Shown: positions 20,256-29,581, counted from the stretch's first letter. The stretch is 64,000 nt of DNA from Romboutsia_E sp900604535 (GCF_900604535.1 NZ_UWOT01000009.1:1-64000); one strand, 5' to 3'. Notes: generated by a model from the letters alone, not told the origin. Translations and numbers: made by a program.

Positions 20256-21479
20256 ATGAGAGAAAAAATAACAGAAAGATTTTTAAAGTATGTAAAGTTT
20301 GATACTACAGCTAATCCTAAAAATTCAGCTTGTCCTTCATCAGAGGGTCAAAGAGTATTTGCACAAAGTTTAGTTGAAGAATTAAAAAATTTAGGATTAG
20401 AAGATGCTAATTTAGATGAAAATAGTTATGTAATGGCAACATTAAAAGGGAATGTAGATGATGTTGATACAATAGGATTTATATCTCATTTAGATACAGC
20501 ACCAGATATTACAGGTAAAAATGTTAATCCAAGGGTGATAAAAAATTATGATGGTAAAGATATTGTTTTAAATGAAGAACTTAATATTGTTACATATATA
20601 AAAGATTATCCAGAACTTGAAAGTTTAAAAGGTCAAGATATTATAGTGACAGATGGTACAACATTACTAGGAGCTGATGATAAAGCTGGAGTAACAGCTA
20701 TTATGAGTGCTGTAGAATACTTAGTCAATCATCCAGAAATTAAGCATGGGGATATAAAAATAGGATTTACACCAGATGAAGAAGTTGGTAGAGGTGCAGA
20801 CTTATTTAATGTAGAAAAATTTGGAGCAAAGTATGCCTATACAATAGATGGAGGTGCTGAAGGAGAACTTGAATATGAGAACTTCAACGCAGCAGGAGCT
20901 ACAATAAAGATACAAGGAAGAAACGTTCATCCAGGATCAGCTAAAGATAAAATGATAAATGCTCTTCATATAGCTTGTGAAATAGCAGATTCTTTTCCAA
21001 AAGAAGAAAGACCTGAGACTACAGAACACTATGAAGGCTTTTATCATTTAAACGATATAAATGGTAGTGTTGAAGAAGCTACTATGATATATATAATAAG
21101 GGATCATGATAAAGTAAAATTTGAAGCTAGAAAACAATATATGATTGATGTTATTGAAAAATTAAATATTAAGTATGATAATAGAATAAATTTAGATTTA
21201 AAAGATCAATACTATAATATGAAGGAAAAAGTTGAGCCAGTAATTTTTATAGTAGATATAGTTAAACAGTCAATGGAAGATCTAGGAATAATACCTAATA
21301 TAGTACCTATAAGAGGAGGTACTGATGGAGCAAGATTATCTTATGAAGGACTTCCTTGTCCAAACATATTTACAGGAGGTATAAATTTTCACAGTAAAAA
21401 TGAATGTGTATCTATAGATGCAATGGAAAAATGTACAAGGTTAATTACAAAAATAGCTGAAAGCTATACAAAGAGATAA
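20256..21479 (+). CDS. pepT: Peptidase T (tripeptide aminopeptidase)
   Basis: A cytoplasmic M20-family zinc aminopeptidase that removes the N-terminal residue from tripeptides. The 407-residue length is standard. Metal and catalytic motifs are present: FISHLDTAPD near 74-83, LLGADDKAGV near 137-146, TPDEEVGRGAD near 172-182, YTIDGG near 195, and IRGGTDGARLS near 352. GAAGGCG precedes the ATG. A perfect terminator follows immediately. All key residues appear intact. Confidence 0.96.
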   Translation: MREKITERFLKYVKFDTTANPKNSACPSSEGQRVFAQSLVEELKNLGLEDANLDENSYVMATLKGNVDDVDTIGFISHLDTAPDITGKNVNPRVIKNYDGKDIVLNEELNIVTYIKDYPELESLKGQDIIVTDGTTLLGADDKAGVTAIMSAVEYLVNHPEIKHGDIKIGFTPDEEVGRGADLFNVEKFGAKYAYTIDGGAEGELEYENFNAAGATIKIQGRNVHPGSAKDKMINALHIACEIADSFPKEERPETTEHYEGFYHLNDINGSVEEATMIYIIRDHDKVKFEARKQYMIDVIEKLNIKYDNRINLDLKDQYYNMKEKVEPVIFIVDIVKQSMEDLGIIPNIVPIRGGTDGARLSYEGLPCPNIFTGGINFHSKNECVSIDAMEKCTRLITKIAESYTKR

Positions 21480-21480
21480 A

Positions 21481-21521
21481 AAAAAGCAAGTATAAATAGT
21501 AATATTTATACTTGCTTTTTT
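21481..21521 (+). terminator. Intrinsic terminator after pepT
   Basis: A long stem (AAAAAGCAAGTATAAATA against its complement TATTTATACTTGCTTTTT) with a four-base loop, ending in a T-run. Confidence 0.9.
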
Positions 21522-21639
21522 ATGTAAATTTATATAATAAACAAAATATAATGAAAATTATTGTATAAATGCACAATTAATATACATACACATTGATTTA
21601 TAATTGTATTTAGGAATAGAGAATAAAAGGGAGGTACAT

Positions 21640-22489
21640 ATGAATCAGTTTGTTAACTTATCAGATGGATTATTAATTCCAAAGTTAGGACAAGGTACTT
21701 GGTACTTAGGAGAAAATAAAAGAAAAAGATGAAATAGAGAGTATAAGAATAGGCATTGAAAATGGAATGACTTTAATAGATACTGCAGAGATGTATGGAG
21801 AAGGATTAGCAGAAGAATTGGTTGGTAAAGCAATAAAAGGATATGATAGAGAAAAATTATTTTTAGTATCTAAAGTATATCCTCATAATTCAGGAAAAAA
21901 TAGAATTTTTAAAAGTTGTGAAGAAACTTTAAAAAGAATGAATGTAGATTATTTAGATTTATATTTACTACATTGGAGAGGAAATGTACCTTTAAGTGAA
22001 ACTGTGGAGTGTATGGAAGAGTTAGTATCGAAAGGAAAGATAAAACGTTGGGGAGTATCAAATTTTGATTTAGATGATATGATAGAACTTATGAACATAC
22101 TAAATGGAAATAATTGTGCGATAAATCAAGTATTATATCATTTAGGGTCTAGAGGTATATAGTATAGTTTATACCCTTGGATGATGGAACGAAATATACC
22201 AATAATGGCATATTGTCCAATGGCTCAAGCAGGAAGGCTTAGAAAGAACATAAATAGTAATCCTATGCTTAAAGAGATTGCAAATAGTCATGGATTAAGC
22301 ATTATTGAATTACTTCTTTGTTTTGTATTACAAAAGAATCAAATAATTGCAATTCCAAGAACTAGTAATCCGTAGCATGCACTTAAAAATTCTAAAGTTA
22401 AAAATATTATATTAACTAAAGAAGAGTTAGATATTATGGATAAAGAATTTCCAGCTCATAATAGGAAAGTTTATCTAGATATAGTATAG
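21640..22489 (+). pseudogene. Decayed aldo/keto reductase
   Basis: This remnant would encode an NADPH-dependent aldo/keto reductase of about 280 residues. The ATG at 21640 follows GGGAGGT. Reading fails at TGA 21730-21732 because of one extra A in the A-rich stretch 21717-21726; the next frame continues with KEKDEIESIRIG and the normal family sequence. Two in-frame TAG codons follow, at 22160-22162 (RGI*YSLYPW) and 22373-22375 (TSNP*HALKN). In relatives Glu is usual at both places, so each looks like GAG changed to TAG. The end is TAG 22487-22489. The catalytic tetrad is otherwise visible: Asp and Tyr in DTAEMYG, Lys in VSKVYP, His in LLHWRG. One frameshift and two nonsense changes make a true pseudogene far likelier than sequencing error. 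Confidence 0.9.
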
Positions 22490-22657
22490 AATATTTTAAA
22501 GAGATATAATTGGTATCATAGCTTACACATACTATTATTAAATGTTAATAATAGGTTGCTTATTGAATATAGAAATGTATCAATATGTAATATTTTGTCA
22601 TATTTATATAGTATATTAGTGCTTACTAATATATAAAGGTTAAAAAGGAATGATTGT

Positions 22658-23599
22658 ATGACAGAAATAGGTAAACTTATAAATCTTATTAACTTTAATA
22701 AAGAAAATGAAGTTAAAAGTTTAGGGTACTCTATATCATATGGTATAAATTTAGTTAATGCTACTAATATGTGGAGTAAAGGATATACAGGAAAAAATGT
22801 AATCATAGCGGTAATAGATACTGGATGTGATAAAGATCATCCAGATTTAAAAGATAGAATAGTTGAAGGAAGAAATTTTACTACTGATGATGGTGGAAAT
22901 CCAGATATATATACCGATTATGATGGTCATGGAACTCATGTTTCAGGGATAATAGCAGCTAATAACTCAAAAAATGGAGTAGTTGGTGTAGCACCAAGTG
23001 CGAAGTTAATGATTTTAAAGGCTTTAGCAAAAGGCGGTGTAGGTCAGTACTCATGGATAATAGATGCTATAGATTATGCAGTATCTAAAAAAGTAGATAT
23101 CATATCTATGTCATTAGGTGGACCCAATGATGTACCTCAATTACATCAAGCAATTATTAATGCGATTAATAATAATATATTGGTAGTGTGTGCAGCAGGT
23201 AATAGTGGTGATAATTCTGCACTAACCGATGAATTGGATTATCCTGGTGCATATGAAGAAGTAATAGAAGTAGGAGCTATAGATATGAATAAAGTCCCTG
23301 CATATTTCAGTGATTCTAACAAGGAATTAGATGTAATAGCACCAGGTGTAAGTATATTATCAACATACAAAAACCAATCATATGCAACTCTAAGTGGAAC
23401 TAGCATGGCTGCACCATATGTTTCTGGAAGTTTGGCATTAATAATTGAATGGTCAACAAATGAATTTGGAAGAAAACTTAGTGAACCAGAGCTATATGCT
23501 CAACTAATAAAGATGACAGTAAGTATCAATTACCCGAGAAGTATGCAAGGAAATGGATATGTGTATTTAAATCCATATATAGTTACTAGAAAAATATAG
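22658..23599 (+). CDS. Intracellular subtilisin-like serine protease
   Basis: A 313-residue S8 family protease. The catalytic triad is complete: Asp54 in AVIDTGCD, His91 in DGHGTHVSG and Ser248 in LSGTSMAAPYVSG, with oxyanion Asn181 in AAGNSGD. There is no signal peptide. The short N-terminal stretch leading into ISYGINLVNATNMW resembles intracellular subtilisins (Isp), whose short propeptide keeps the enzyme inactive until it is processed, rather than secreted subtilisins with long propeptides. Isp proteins act in cytoplasmic protein turnover, often late in growth or sporulation. AAAAGGAATG lies before the ATG. A terminator follows. The gene stands alone between the reductase remnant and the convergent phosphodiesterase. 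Confidence 0.93.
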   Translation: MTEIGKLINLINFNKENEVKSLGYSISYGINLVNATNMWSKGYTGKNVIIAVIDTGCDKDHPDLKDRIVEGRNFTTDDGGNPDIYTDYDGHGTHVSGIIAANNSKNGVVGVAPSAKLMILKALAKGGVGQYSWIIDAIDYAVSKKVDIISMSLGGPNDVPQLHQAIINAINNNILVVCAAGNSGDNSALTDELDYPGAYEEVIEVGAIDMNKVPAYFSDSNKELDVIAPGVSILSTYKNQSYATLSGTSMAAPYVSGSLALIIEWSTNEFGRKLSEPELYAQLIKMTVSINYPRSMQGNGYVYLNPYIVTRKI

Positions 23600-23616
23600 G
23601 CTTAAATAAAATAAGT

Positions 23617-23648
23617 GGCAATGGTGTAGCTACACTATTGCCATTTTT
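23617..23648. terminator. Terminator between protease and convergent phosphodiesterase gene
   Basis: GGCAATGGTGTAG pairs with CTACACTATTGCC (one G-T wobble) and is followed by TTTTT on the plus strand. Confidence 0.85.
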
Positions 23649-23663
23649 CATATAAATATAAAT

Positions 23664-24224
23664 TTATAGCTCTATAATATTTCCTGTGTTTAAATCTATA
23701 AAATTGAAATCTAACTCTAATTCATCTTCATTAGAGTTAATTATTTCAATTGTAGCAACTGAATGAGTTCCGTCTTTAGGGATAGATGTGCTTCCAGGGT
23801 TTAACACCATTAAAGATTCATCAAAGAATAACTCTTTAACATGAGTATGTCCTAGAATTAGTATATCAGCCCCCATGTTTTTAGCTTTTTTTATAGTTTC
23901 TTCTTTAGAATCTAAATAACCATGAGTTAATAGAATTCTTATTTCTCCAAATTGACTCATCACATAAGGACTTTGGATAGGATGATTAATAACCATTTGA
24001 TCTACATCAGCTTCACAGTTACCCTTAGTTAGAAGGATGTTATCTAAATTATTTAATTTTTCAATAACTCCCTTAGGATTGTAGTCTTTAGGTAAATCAT
24101 TTCTAGGTCCATGATAAAGTATATCACCACCATGTAAAAGAATATCACAATCAGATAATGCTTTTACAGCTTTTTCAAAATAATATAAACTTCCATGAGT
24201 ATCACTCATTATACCAATTTTCAT
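23664..24224 (-). CDS. YfcE/MJ0936-type metallophosphodiesterase
   Basis: A 186-residue calcineurin-like phosphoesterase. Metal ligands: GIMSDTHGS (residues 3-11), LLHGGDI (30-36), TKGNCEADV near 65-73 (Asn-Cys rather than the commoner Asn-His), LTHGYL near 113 and ILGHTHVKE near 135. The YfcE family hydrolyses phosphodiesters in vitro; the physiological substrate is unknown. It lies 20 bases after NAD kinase on the same strand, preceded by AGGAGGG, so both are probably one transcript. The Cys in place of His in the NH motif resembles other YfcE-type proteins and does not itself mean inactivity. Confidence 0.88.
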   Translation of the reverse strand: MKIGIMSDTHGSLYYFEKAVKALSDCDILLHGGDILYHGPRNDLPKDYNPKGVIEKLNNLDNILLTKGNCEADVDQMVINHPIQSPYVMSQFGEIRILLTHGYLDSKEETIKKAKNMGADILILGHTHVKELFFDESLMVLNPGSTSIPKDGTHSVATIEIINSNEDELELDFNFIDLNTGNIIEL

Positions 24225-24244
24225 TATAAACCCTCCTATGTATA

Positions 24245-25045
24245 TTATAAGAATTTTTCAGATACTCTACTCCAAAATTCATAATTAGACATTCTAAGTA
24301 ATCTGATTTTTATATCAGATGCAAAAACTTGTATATCTGAAATTTGATTAAATCTATGTTCTACTCCATCAACTACAATTAATATAGAATCTTCAAATCT
24401 ATATTCAGGTGCAATTTTTATTATAGAGTCAATTGAAAATATAATACTTGATGTAAAACATCTATATGCATTAGTGTTGATTGGATAAAGTGGAGTTAAT
24501 TGCATTAACTCTATGCTAGTATCAACTATGCTTCCACCAGCTGCATAGTTATAAGCAGTAGAACCTGTAGGTGTAGATACTATCATTCCATCACCACTAA
24601 AATTTTGTATATGTCTATCATTAACTTTTAGATTAAGATGTATAGTTCTTGATTTATCACCTTTTACAACTACTTCGTTAATAGCGAAAACATCACAGCA
24701 ACTTTTATTAGTACATACACTAGCCTGAATAACGGGTACTTCCTCAATAATATAATCCATATGTAGATAATCCTTGATGAATTTATCTATATTTTCTGGC
24801 GATATTTCAGGGAAGAAGCCAAGATGACCAGTATTTATTCCGACAATAGGAACTTCAGGAAAATCAAAGTCGTGAACTGTTTTTAAGAAAGAACCATCAC
24901 CGCCTATTGATATAATAAGTTCTGTGTCAGGATGAAAATCATAGTATACATTAAATCCAGCCTTAATAAGTTTTTCTTTTAATAAATCTCTAGTCTCAAT
25001 AGATTTATGTACTTGATTTGAGTTTATAGTTATAATTCTTTTCAT
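24245..25045 (-). CDS. nadK: NAD kinase
   Basis: Cytoplasmic enzyme that phosphorylates NAD to NADP. At 266 residues it matches the short Gram-positive NAD kinases. The diagnostic GGDG motif is at residues 48-51 (SIGGDGSF), followed by GINTGHLGF near 74, AINEVVV near 122 and the conserved glycine-rich TPTGSTAYNYAAGG near 159-172. AGGTGG lies upstream on the minus strand. The YfcE-like gene follows in the same direction. Its upstream region (25046-25213) is shared with the divergent regulator at 25214, which has its own promoter there. Confidence 0.96.
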   Translation of the reverse strand: MKRIITINSNQVHKSIETRDLLKEKLIKAGFNVYYDFHPDTELIISIGGDGSFLKTVHDFDFPEVPIVGINTGHLGFFPEISPENIDKFIKDYLHMDYIIEEVPVIQASVCTNKSCCDVFAINEVVVKGDKSRTIHLNLKVNDRHIQNFSGDGMIVSTPTGSTAYNYAAGGSIVDTSIELMQLTPLYPINTNAYRCFTSSIIFSIDSIIKIAPEYRFEDSILIVVDGVEHRFNQISDIQVFASDIKIRLLRMSNYEFWSRVSEKFL

Positions 25046-25134
25046 CTTTCCACCTCTTTATACTTTGTATTATAACATAACTTGTAGATTTAATAGGAAA
25101 GATAATAAATTAACATAAATTGTAAAGTAAATTA

Positions 25135-25177
25135 TTGACACTTACGTATATACAGTATATATTGTATATATACAGTA
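25135..25177 (+). promoter_or_regulatory. Promoter with duplicated TATATACAGTA operator for the YtrA-type operon
   Basis: A near-consensus promoter is visible: TTGACA at 25135-25140, 17 bases, TATATT at 25158-25163. The 11-base element TATATACAGTA occurs twice, at 25147-25157 (in the spacer) and 25167-25177 (just after the -10), exactly 20 bases apart, about two helical turns. The region also forms an imperfect palindrome GTATATAC/GTATATATAC. YtrA-type GntR repressors normally control their own operon from such sites, so self-regulation by the gene at 25214 is inferred. Confidence 0.7.
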
Positions 25178-25213
25178 GGTGCTCTTTAAGAAGTTATTGA
25201 GAAAGGATAGGTT

Positions 25214-25585
25214 ATGAAAATTATAATTAGTAATTCATCAGATACTACAATTTATGGACAAATTGTAAATCAAATAAAAGAAGCTATAATATCTAATGAA
25301 TTAAAATCAGGATATTTACTTCCATCTATAAGGGCTTTAGCAAAAGATTTAAATATAAGTGTAATTACAACAAAAAGAGCTTATGAAGAATTACAAAAGC
25401 AAGGGTTTATAGATATAGTTCCTGGTAAAGGAACTTTTGTAGCATGTTTTAGTAAAGATATTATATATGAAGAAAAAATGAAAGAAATAGAACTTAAAAT
25501 AGAAGAAATTATTGAAATTTCAAAGATTATAGATGTTTCAAGAGAAGATATAATAGAAATATTTAATTGCATATATGAGGGGTGA
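25214..25585 (+). CDS. GntR family regulator, YtrA type
   Basis: A 123-residue transcription factor with an N-terminal winged helix (about residues 8-75: YGQIVNQIKEAIISNELKSG, LPSIRALAKDLNIS, TTKRAYEELQKQGF, VPGKGTFV) and only a short C-terminal helical tail. That short tail defines the YtrA subfamily, which typically represses adjacent ABC transporter genes linked to cell-envelope stress. AAAGGAT precedes the ATG. Its stop overlaps the ribosome binding site of the ABC ATPase gene, so the operon is tightly coupled. The inducing signal is not evident. Confidence 0.92.
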   Translation: MKIIISNSSDTTIYGQIVNQIKEAIISNELKSGYLLPSIRALAKDLNISVITTKRAYEELQKQGFIDIVPGKGTFVACFSKDIIYEEKMKEIELKIEEIIEISKIIDVSREDIIEIFNCIYEG

Positions 25586-25589
25586 ATTT

Positions 25590-26444
25590 ATGATTAAAAT
25601 TAAAAATTTAAATAAAAATTTAGGTGGATTTAAATTAAGTAATATAAACTTAGAATTACCTAAGGGATATATAATGGGCTTGGTTGGTCCTAATGGATCA
25701 GGGAAAACAACTTTAATTAAAATTATAATGGGGCTTATAGAATATGATAGTGGAGAAGTAAGTATATTTGATAAGAGAATGGATGAATATCCAGAAGATA
25801 TAAAAAATAAAGTTGGTTTTGTATATGATAGGTTAAATTTTTACCCAGAGCTTAGTGTAAAAGATTTTAGAAATATATCGAAATATTTATATAAAGAATT
25901 TAATCAGGTTAAGTTTGATAATTATTTAAAAAAATTTAATATTAATCCTAAAGTAAAGATAAAAAATTTATCAAAAGGGCAAAGTGCAAAATTAATGTTA
26001 GCTAATGCATTAAGTCATAATGCAAAATTATTAATTTTAGATGAACCAACTTCTGGTCTAGATCCAGTTGTTAGAAAAGAAGTACTTACATATATTCAAG
26101 AATTTATAGAGGCAGAAGATACTAGTGTTCTTATTTGTACTCATAATACTGAAGAATTAGATAAAGTAGCAGACTATATTACTTTTATAGATAATGGAGA
26201 AATTGTGCTTAGTAAAGATAAGGAATGTTTACAAGATGAATATAGAGTGTTAAGAGCAAGTAGAGAAGATTTATGTAAAATAGAAAAAGTTGTAAATATA
26301 AATCATCAAAAATACTATAGTGAAGCTTTAGTAAGAGTAGATAATGATGAAGATTATAAAGAAATACTTAAATATGTAGATGTAGATAATATAAAAGTCC
26401 CAAACATAGAAGATTTTATGTATTACTATACTAAAAAAGTGTAA
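25590..26444 (+). CDS. ABC transporter ATP-binding protein, YtrB type
   Basis: The nucleotide-binding subunit of an ABC exporter-like system. Walker A GPNGSGKTT near residues 33-41, a divergent signature NLSKGQSAKL near 130, Walker B LLILDEPTSGLDP near 148-160, and a switch His in CTHNTEE. A C-terminal extension of about 70 residues follows, common in this class. I prefer the ATG at 25590 because AGGGGTGA (25578-25585) lies just upstream; the earlier ATG at 25575 precedes that site and lies within the regulator gene. It sits between the YtrA-type regulator and two permease-like genes, which it presumably energises. Confidence 0.92.
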   Translation: MIKIKNLNKNLGGFKLSNINLELPKGYIMGLVGPNGSGKTTLIKIIMGLIEYDSGEVSIFDKRMDEYPEDIKNKVGFVYDRLNFYPELSVKDFRNISKYLYKEFNQVKFDNYLKKFNINPKVKIKNLSKGQSAKLMLANALSHNAKLLILDEPTSGLDPVVRKEVLTYIQEFIEAEDTSVLICTHNTEELDKVADYITFIDNGEIVLSKDKECLQDEYRVLRASREDLCKIEKVVNINHQKYYSEALVRVDNDEDYKEILKYVDVDNIKVPNIEDFMYYYTKKV

Positions 26445-26463
26445 CTTAGAAAGAGGAGATAAA

Positions 26464-27108
26464 ATGTTTGATTTAATAAGAAAAGATATTTTAGTTTTAA
26501 TAAAATCAGATAAGTTATTTTTAATTAGATATGTATTAACCGTACTTTTAATATATACAATATTAAATCCGATTTCATATTATTTATCTAGTATTTTTTT
26601 AAGCTATGTAACTTTAATAAGTACATTTTCCTATGATCAAGAAAATGATTCTAGTAGATTTATTATGAGCATGCCTATAAATAAGGAGAATATAGTTTAT
26701 TCAAGATATATATTAAGCTTGATATTTATTTTTATAAGTACAGTTATAAATAATACTCTATTTGAAATACTTTTAGGTAAGATATATAGAGGACCAGTTT
26801 TCAATGATGTACTTATATGCTTAATTTTATATTTACTTACTGTATCACTTATATTGCCGCTACATTTTAAATTTAAAAATAAAAGGATAGTTAATGTAAT
26901 ATGTATCTTTTTATTTTTAATAATATTGTTAAAAGTCGGTAAATTTTTAAATTTGATTGTAGATACGGCATCAAATAATGTAAATAATTTTTTCGATTTA
27001 TATAATTTAAGTTTTATATCGATAGGTATTTTTATAGTATCAATGACTTTATCTTTAATTATTGTTAAAAATAATAAAGGAGGTAAAAGTTATGAAGAAG
27101 TTTACTAA
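26464..27108 (+). CDS. ABC-2 type permease, first copy
   Basis: A 214-residue membrane protein with about six hydrophobic segments (near 20-55, 77-98, 113-135, 141-165, 183-203). It resembles small ABC-2 permeases that pair with YtrB-like ATPases. The opening MFDLIRKDI and the stretch SMPINKENIVYSRYILS match the gene at 27663 closely, so the two are paralogues. The ATG follows AGAGGAG. Its last 17 bases overlap the next gene, whose ribosome binding site lies inside it. Substrate unknown. Confidence 0.85.
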   Translation: MFDLIRKDILVLIKSDKLFLIRYVLTVLLIYTILNPISYYLSSIFLSYVTLISTFSYDQENDSSRFIMSMPINKENIVYSRYILSLIFIFISTVINNTLFEILLGKIYRGPVFNDVLICLILYLLTVSLILPLHFKFKNKRIVNVICIFLFLIILLKVGKFLNLIVDTASNNVNNFFDLYNLSFISIGIFIVSMTLSLIIVKNNKGGKSYEEVY

Positions 27109-27661
27109 AGTAAGTATATGTATAATAGTATCAATTTTACTTTTTATAGGAATTAATAAGTTAATATTTAATAAAAGGGTTGGTATTGAAGATTATAAAA
27201 TAACTAATCCTATGTATACATATTTGCAATTAGATAAGTATAAAAAAACAGACAATGGAACAGTTTTAAGATTAAAAGTAAAAAATAGTAGTAATTATAC
27301 ATATAGGCTAGAGGATGCAAGTCTTGTAATTTGGTCATGCAATAGATCAGAAAATGGAAATGCTATAAATTCTAGAGAAGCTTTTAGAATAAACAGAATT
27401 GAATATGGAATAAATGATGATATTAGATGGAAAGGTATAGAACCAAAAGGTGAAAGTTATATAGAATTCTTATTTCCTAAAGGTATGAGTATTGATGAAA
27501 GATTTATTGATTTAGAATCTACAGCATTTGAATATAAAGGTAGTTTTATAAAAGAGCTTCCATTACTTGATGATGCATATACAACAGTTGGTTTAGAAGA
27601 ACAATATGATTCCATTCAAAGATTGGATAAAGATTTTTACAAAAATCTAAAGGGGGAATAA
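27092..27661 (+). CDS. Membrane-anchored extracytoplasmic protein of the ABC cluster
   Basis: A 189-residue protein with one N-terminal membrane anchor (residues about 8-26, no lipobox Cys) and a beta-rich outer domain. I do not recognise a named family. The domain (TYLQLDKYKKTDNGTVLRLK onward, ending near a GLEEQYDSI segment) recurs in the C-terminal half of the reading frame ending at 28905. The start is ATG at 27092, six or so bases after AAAGGAGG; the ATG at 27062 precedes that site and is rejected. The gene overlaps the permease before it and ends one base before the second permease copy. A role as an accessory or sensing subunit of the ABC system is inferred from position only. Confidence 0.75.
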   Translation: MKKFTKVSICIIVSILLFIGINKLIFNKRVGIEDYKITNPMYTYLQLDKYKKTDNGTVLRLKVKNSSNYTYRLEDASLVIWSCNRSENGNAINSREAFRINRIEYGINDDIRWKGIEPKGESYIEFLFPKGMSIDERFIDLESTAFEYKGSFIKELPLLDDAYTTVGLEEQYDSIQRLDKDFYKNLKGE

Positions 27662-27662
27662 G

Positions 27663-28905
27663 ATGTTTAATTTAATAAAAAAAGATATAATGACTACTAT
27701 CATATCAAATAAAAAAGCATATTTAGAATATTTGTTTATACTAATATTTATGTATACTATTTTAAACCCCTTATCATATTTTTCGGTAAATATAATTATA
27801 AGTTATTTGATATTAATAAATTCTTTTAAAAATGACAATGAAAATGAAGCGGGTAATTTTATTTTAAGTATGGGAGTTAGTAAAGAAAATATAGTTTACT
27901 CTAAATATTTGCTTAGTTTTATTTTGATTATTGTGACGAGTATATTAAATTCTGTAATAACATGGGTATTGGGAGGAATATTTTATAGGGGACCTGTATT
28001 AAATGATATTTTAATCTCCAACATTATTTATCTATTTATTATATCAATAATACTTCCTATAATTTTAAATTTGAGTATAAAAACTAAAAAATTATATATG
28101 GATTATTTCTTTAATGCTAGGATTTATATTATTTATATTGTTAACTTTAATTTCAGATAAAATTCATAATGATATTAATGGAAGTATTGTATATTATGAA
28201 TTTTCAGGACCATTTAAAAGTATATTTGAATATATTACATATGAACTTAATATAAAATATATAAATTTATATACCTTAGCATTTATAGCTAGCTTGCTTT
28301 TCGTGTTATCAATGTATATATCAATAAGAATTGTTAAAGGAAAAAGAATTATAGATTTTAAAAAGTTCTTTATTACAGCTTTAATATTAGTTGTTATATT
28401 TGAAGGTTATATATTTATAAATAATAATATATATGAGAATATAGTGCACATTGATGATTATGATATTGAAAATTTTGTAGACATTGAAATGGAGCTTGAT
28501 GGATATAAAGACACAGCAGAAGGAACTCTTATTAAAATAAAAATTTCAAACAACAGCAGGTATATATGTATACTAGATGACATTACTTTAAACTTTGGAA
28601 AAGATATAGAATATGAAGATGGAAGTCTTTCCTTTGCTCCAATTATTAGTTTAGATTACTATGAACAAGACTTAAAAAGTAACAACTTAATGAAAGATGG
28701 AATTGACCCTTTTAAAGATGAATATATAAGTTTCTTAAAACCTAAAGGACTTAAATTCGAGGAGAGTTCTTTTGATTTTAACAATGTTAATATAGATTAT
28801 AAGGCTAAATTTATTGTAAATATACCAATAATAAATATACTTATGACTATTAGTTCTACTGGAGGAAGTTATAATATTGAGTATATAAATTCTTATACAG
28901 AGTAA
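27663..28905 (+). pseudogene. Second permease copy fused to the anchored domain, frameshifted
   Basis: The first part (27663 to about 28085) repeats the permease at 26464: MFNLIKKDI and SMGVSKENIVYSKYLLS. Frame breaks in the A6 run near 28086-28091; dropping one A gives IKTKNYIWIISLMLGF and continues in the frame that reaches 28905. In that second frame the permease C-terminus runs straight into the outer domain (DIENFVDIEMELDGYKDTAE onward), the paralogue of the protein at 27092. In copy one these are two overlapping genes; here they are one frame with no ribosome binding site between. So this is a duplicated pair that became fused, then (or only in this sequence) shifted by one A. Slippage-type phase variation, decay and sequencing error remain open. 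Confidence 0.8.
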
Positions 28906-29016
28906 AATGAGGCAATAGCAACATATGCAACTATGGGTTTACAAAAAAGCAACTATTAAATTATAGATAAAAACCTTTATACGATATATAATTTTTATTG
29001 AAAAGAGGTGAGTATA

Positions 29017-29451
29017 TTGAATTTAGGAGAAAATTTAAAAAAACTTAGAAAAGAAAATAATTTATCTCAAGAACAACTAGCTGAGAAACTAAATATATCT
29101 CGCCAGGCTATATCTAAATGGGAGTCAGGTAAGACATATCCGGATATAGAAAATCTTATATTACTTAGAAATATATTTAAAACAACATTAGATGAATTAA
29201 TAATAGGCGATAGTCTAAGTGAAGATAAAATACATGATGTTAAATCAGAACAATTAAAAAAACACAATAAAGATGATATAGAACAAGATGATTTATCTGT
29301 TGATTTAGTTATTGGAGGTAGTATAATAGGAACAATATTAGGGACTATAACGGGTAACTATATGTGGTCAATGTTAGGTTTTGTAGGATTAGGAATAGGA
29401 TTTATAATAGAGGCGCTAAGAAAAAACTTTAATAGTGGAATTAAAAACTAG
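29017..29451 (+). CDS. XRE-family regulator with C-terminal membrane segments
   Basis: A 144-residue protein: a Cro/C1-type helix-turn-helix at residues 1-60 (LSQEQLAEKLNISRQAISKW), a charged linker, then two hydrophobic segments near 95-130 (GGSIIGTILGTITGN, MLGFVGLGIGFII). This fits membrane-tethered XRE regulators common in Firmicutes. I start at TTG 29017, six bases after AAGAGGTGA; the in-frame GTG at 29008 lies within that site. It follows the ABC cluster by about 110 bases and may respond to membrane state, but that is inference. A terminator follows. Confidence 0.88.
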   Translation: MNLGENLKKLRKENNLSQEQLAEKLNISRQAISKWESGKTYPDIENLILLRNIFKTTLDELIIGDSLSEDKIHDVKSEQLKKHNKDDIEQDDLSVDLVIGGSIIGTILGTITGNYMWSMLGFVGLGIGFIIEALRKNFNSGIKN

Positions 29452-29455
29452 AGAG

Positions 29456-29508
29456 AAATAGTGTAGTTTATGAAATTATATTTAATTTTAATAGACTACA
29501 CTATTTTT
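29456..29508 (+). terminator. Terminator after the XRE regulator
   Basis: AAATAGTGTAGT pairs with ACTACACTATTT across a long AT-rich loop; T-run follows. Confidence 0.75.
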
Positions 29509-29581
29509 ATATTTAAGGAATGTATATAATAAGCCTTTAGGGTATATTAAAAATAAATTAATTAAAAGTAAAGGAGAAGAC

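Noticed and set aside
21640..22489. Pyrrolysine- or TAG-readthrough gene
   Set aside because: The additional frameshift in an A-run argues for simple decay.
25147..25177. Mobile-element end or attachment site
   Set aside because: Position in the promoter and helical spacing fit an operator; no transposase or integrase is near.
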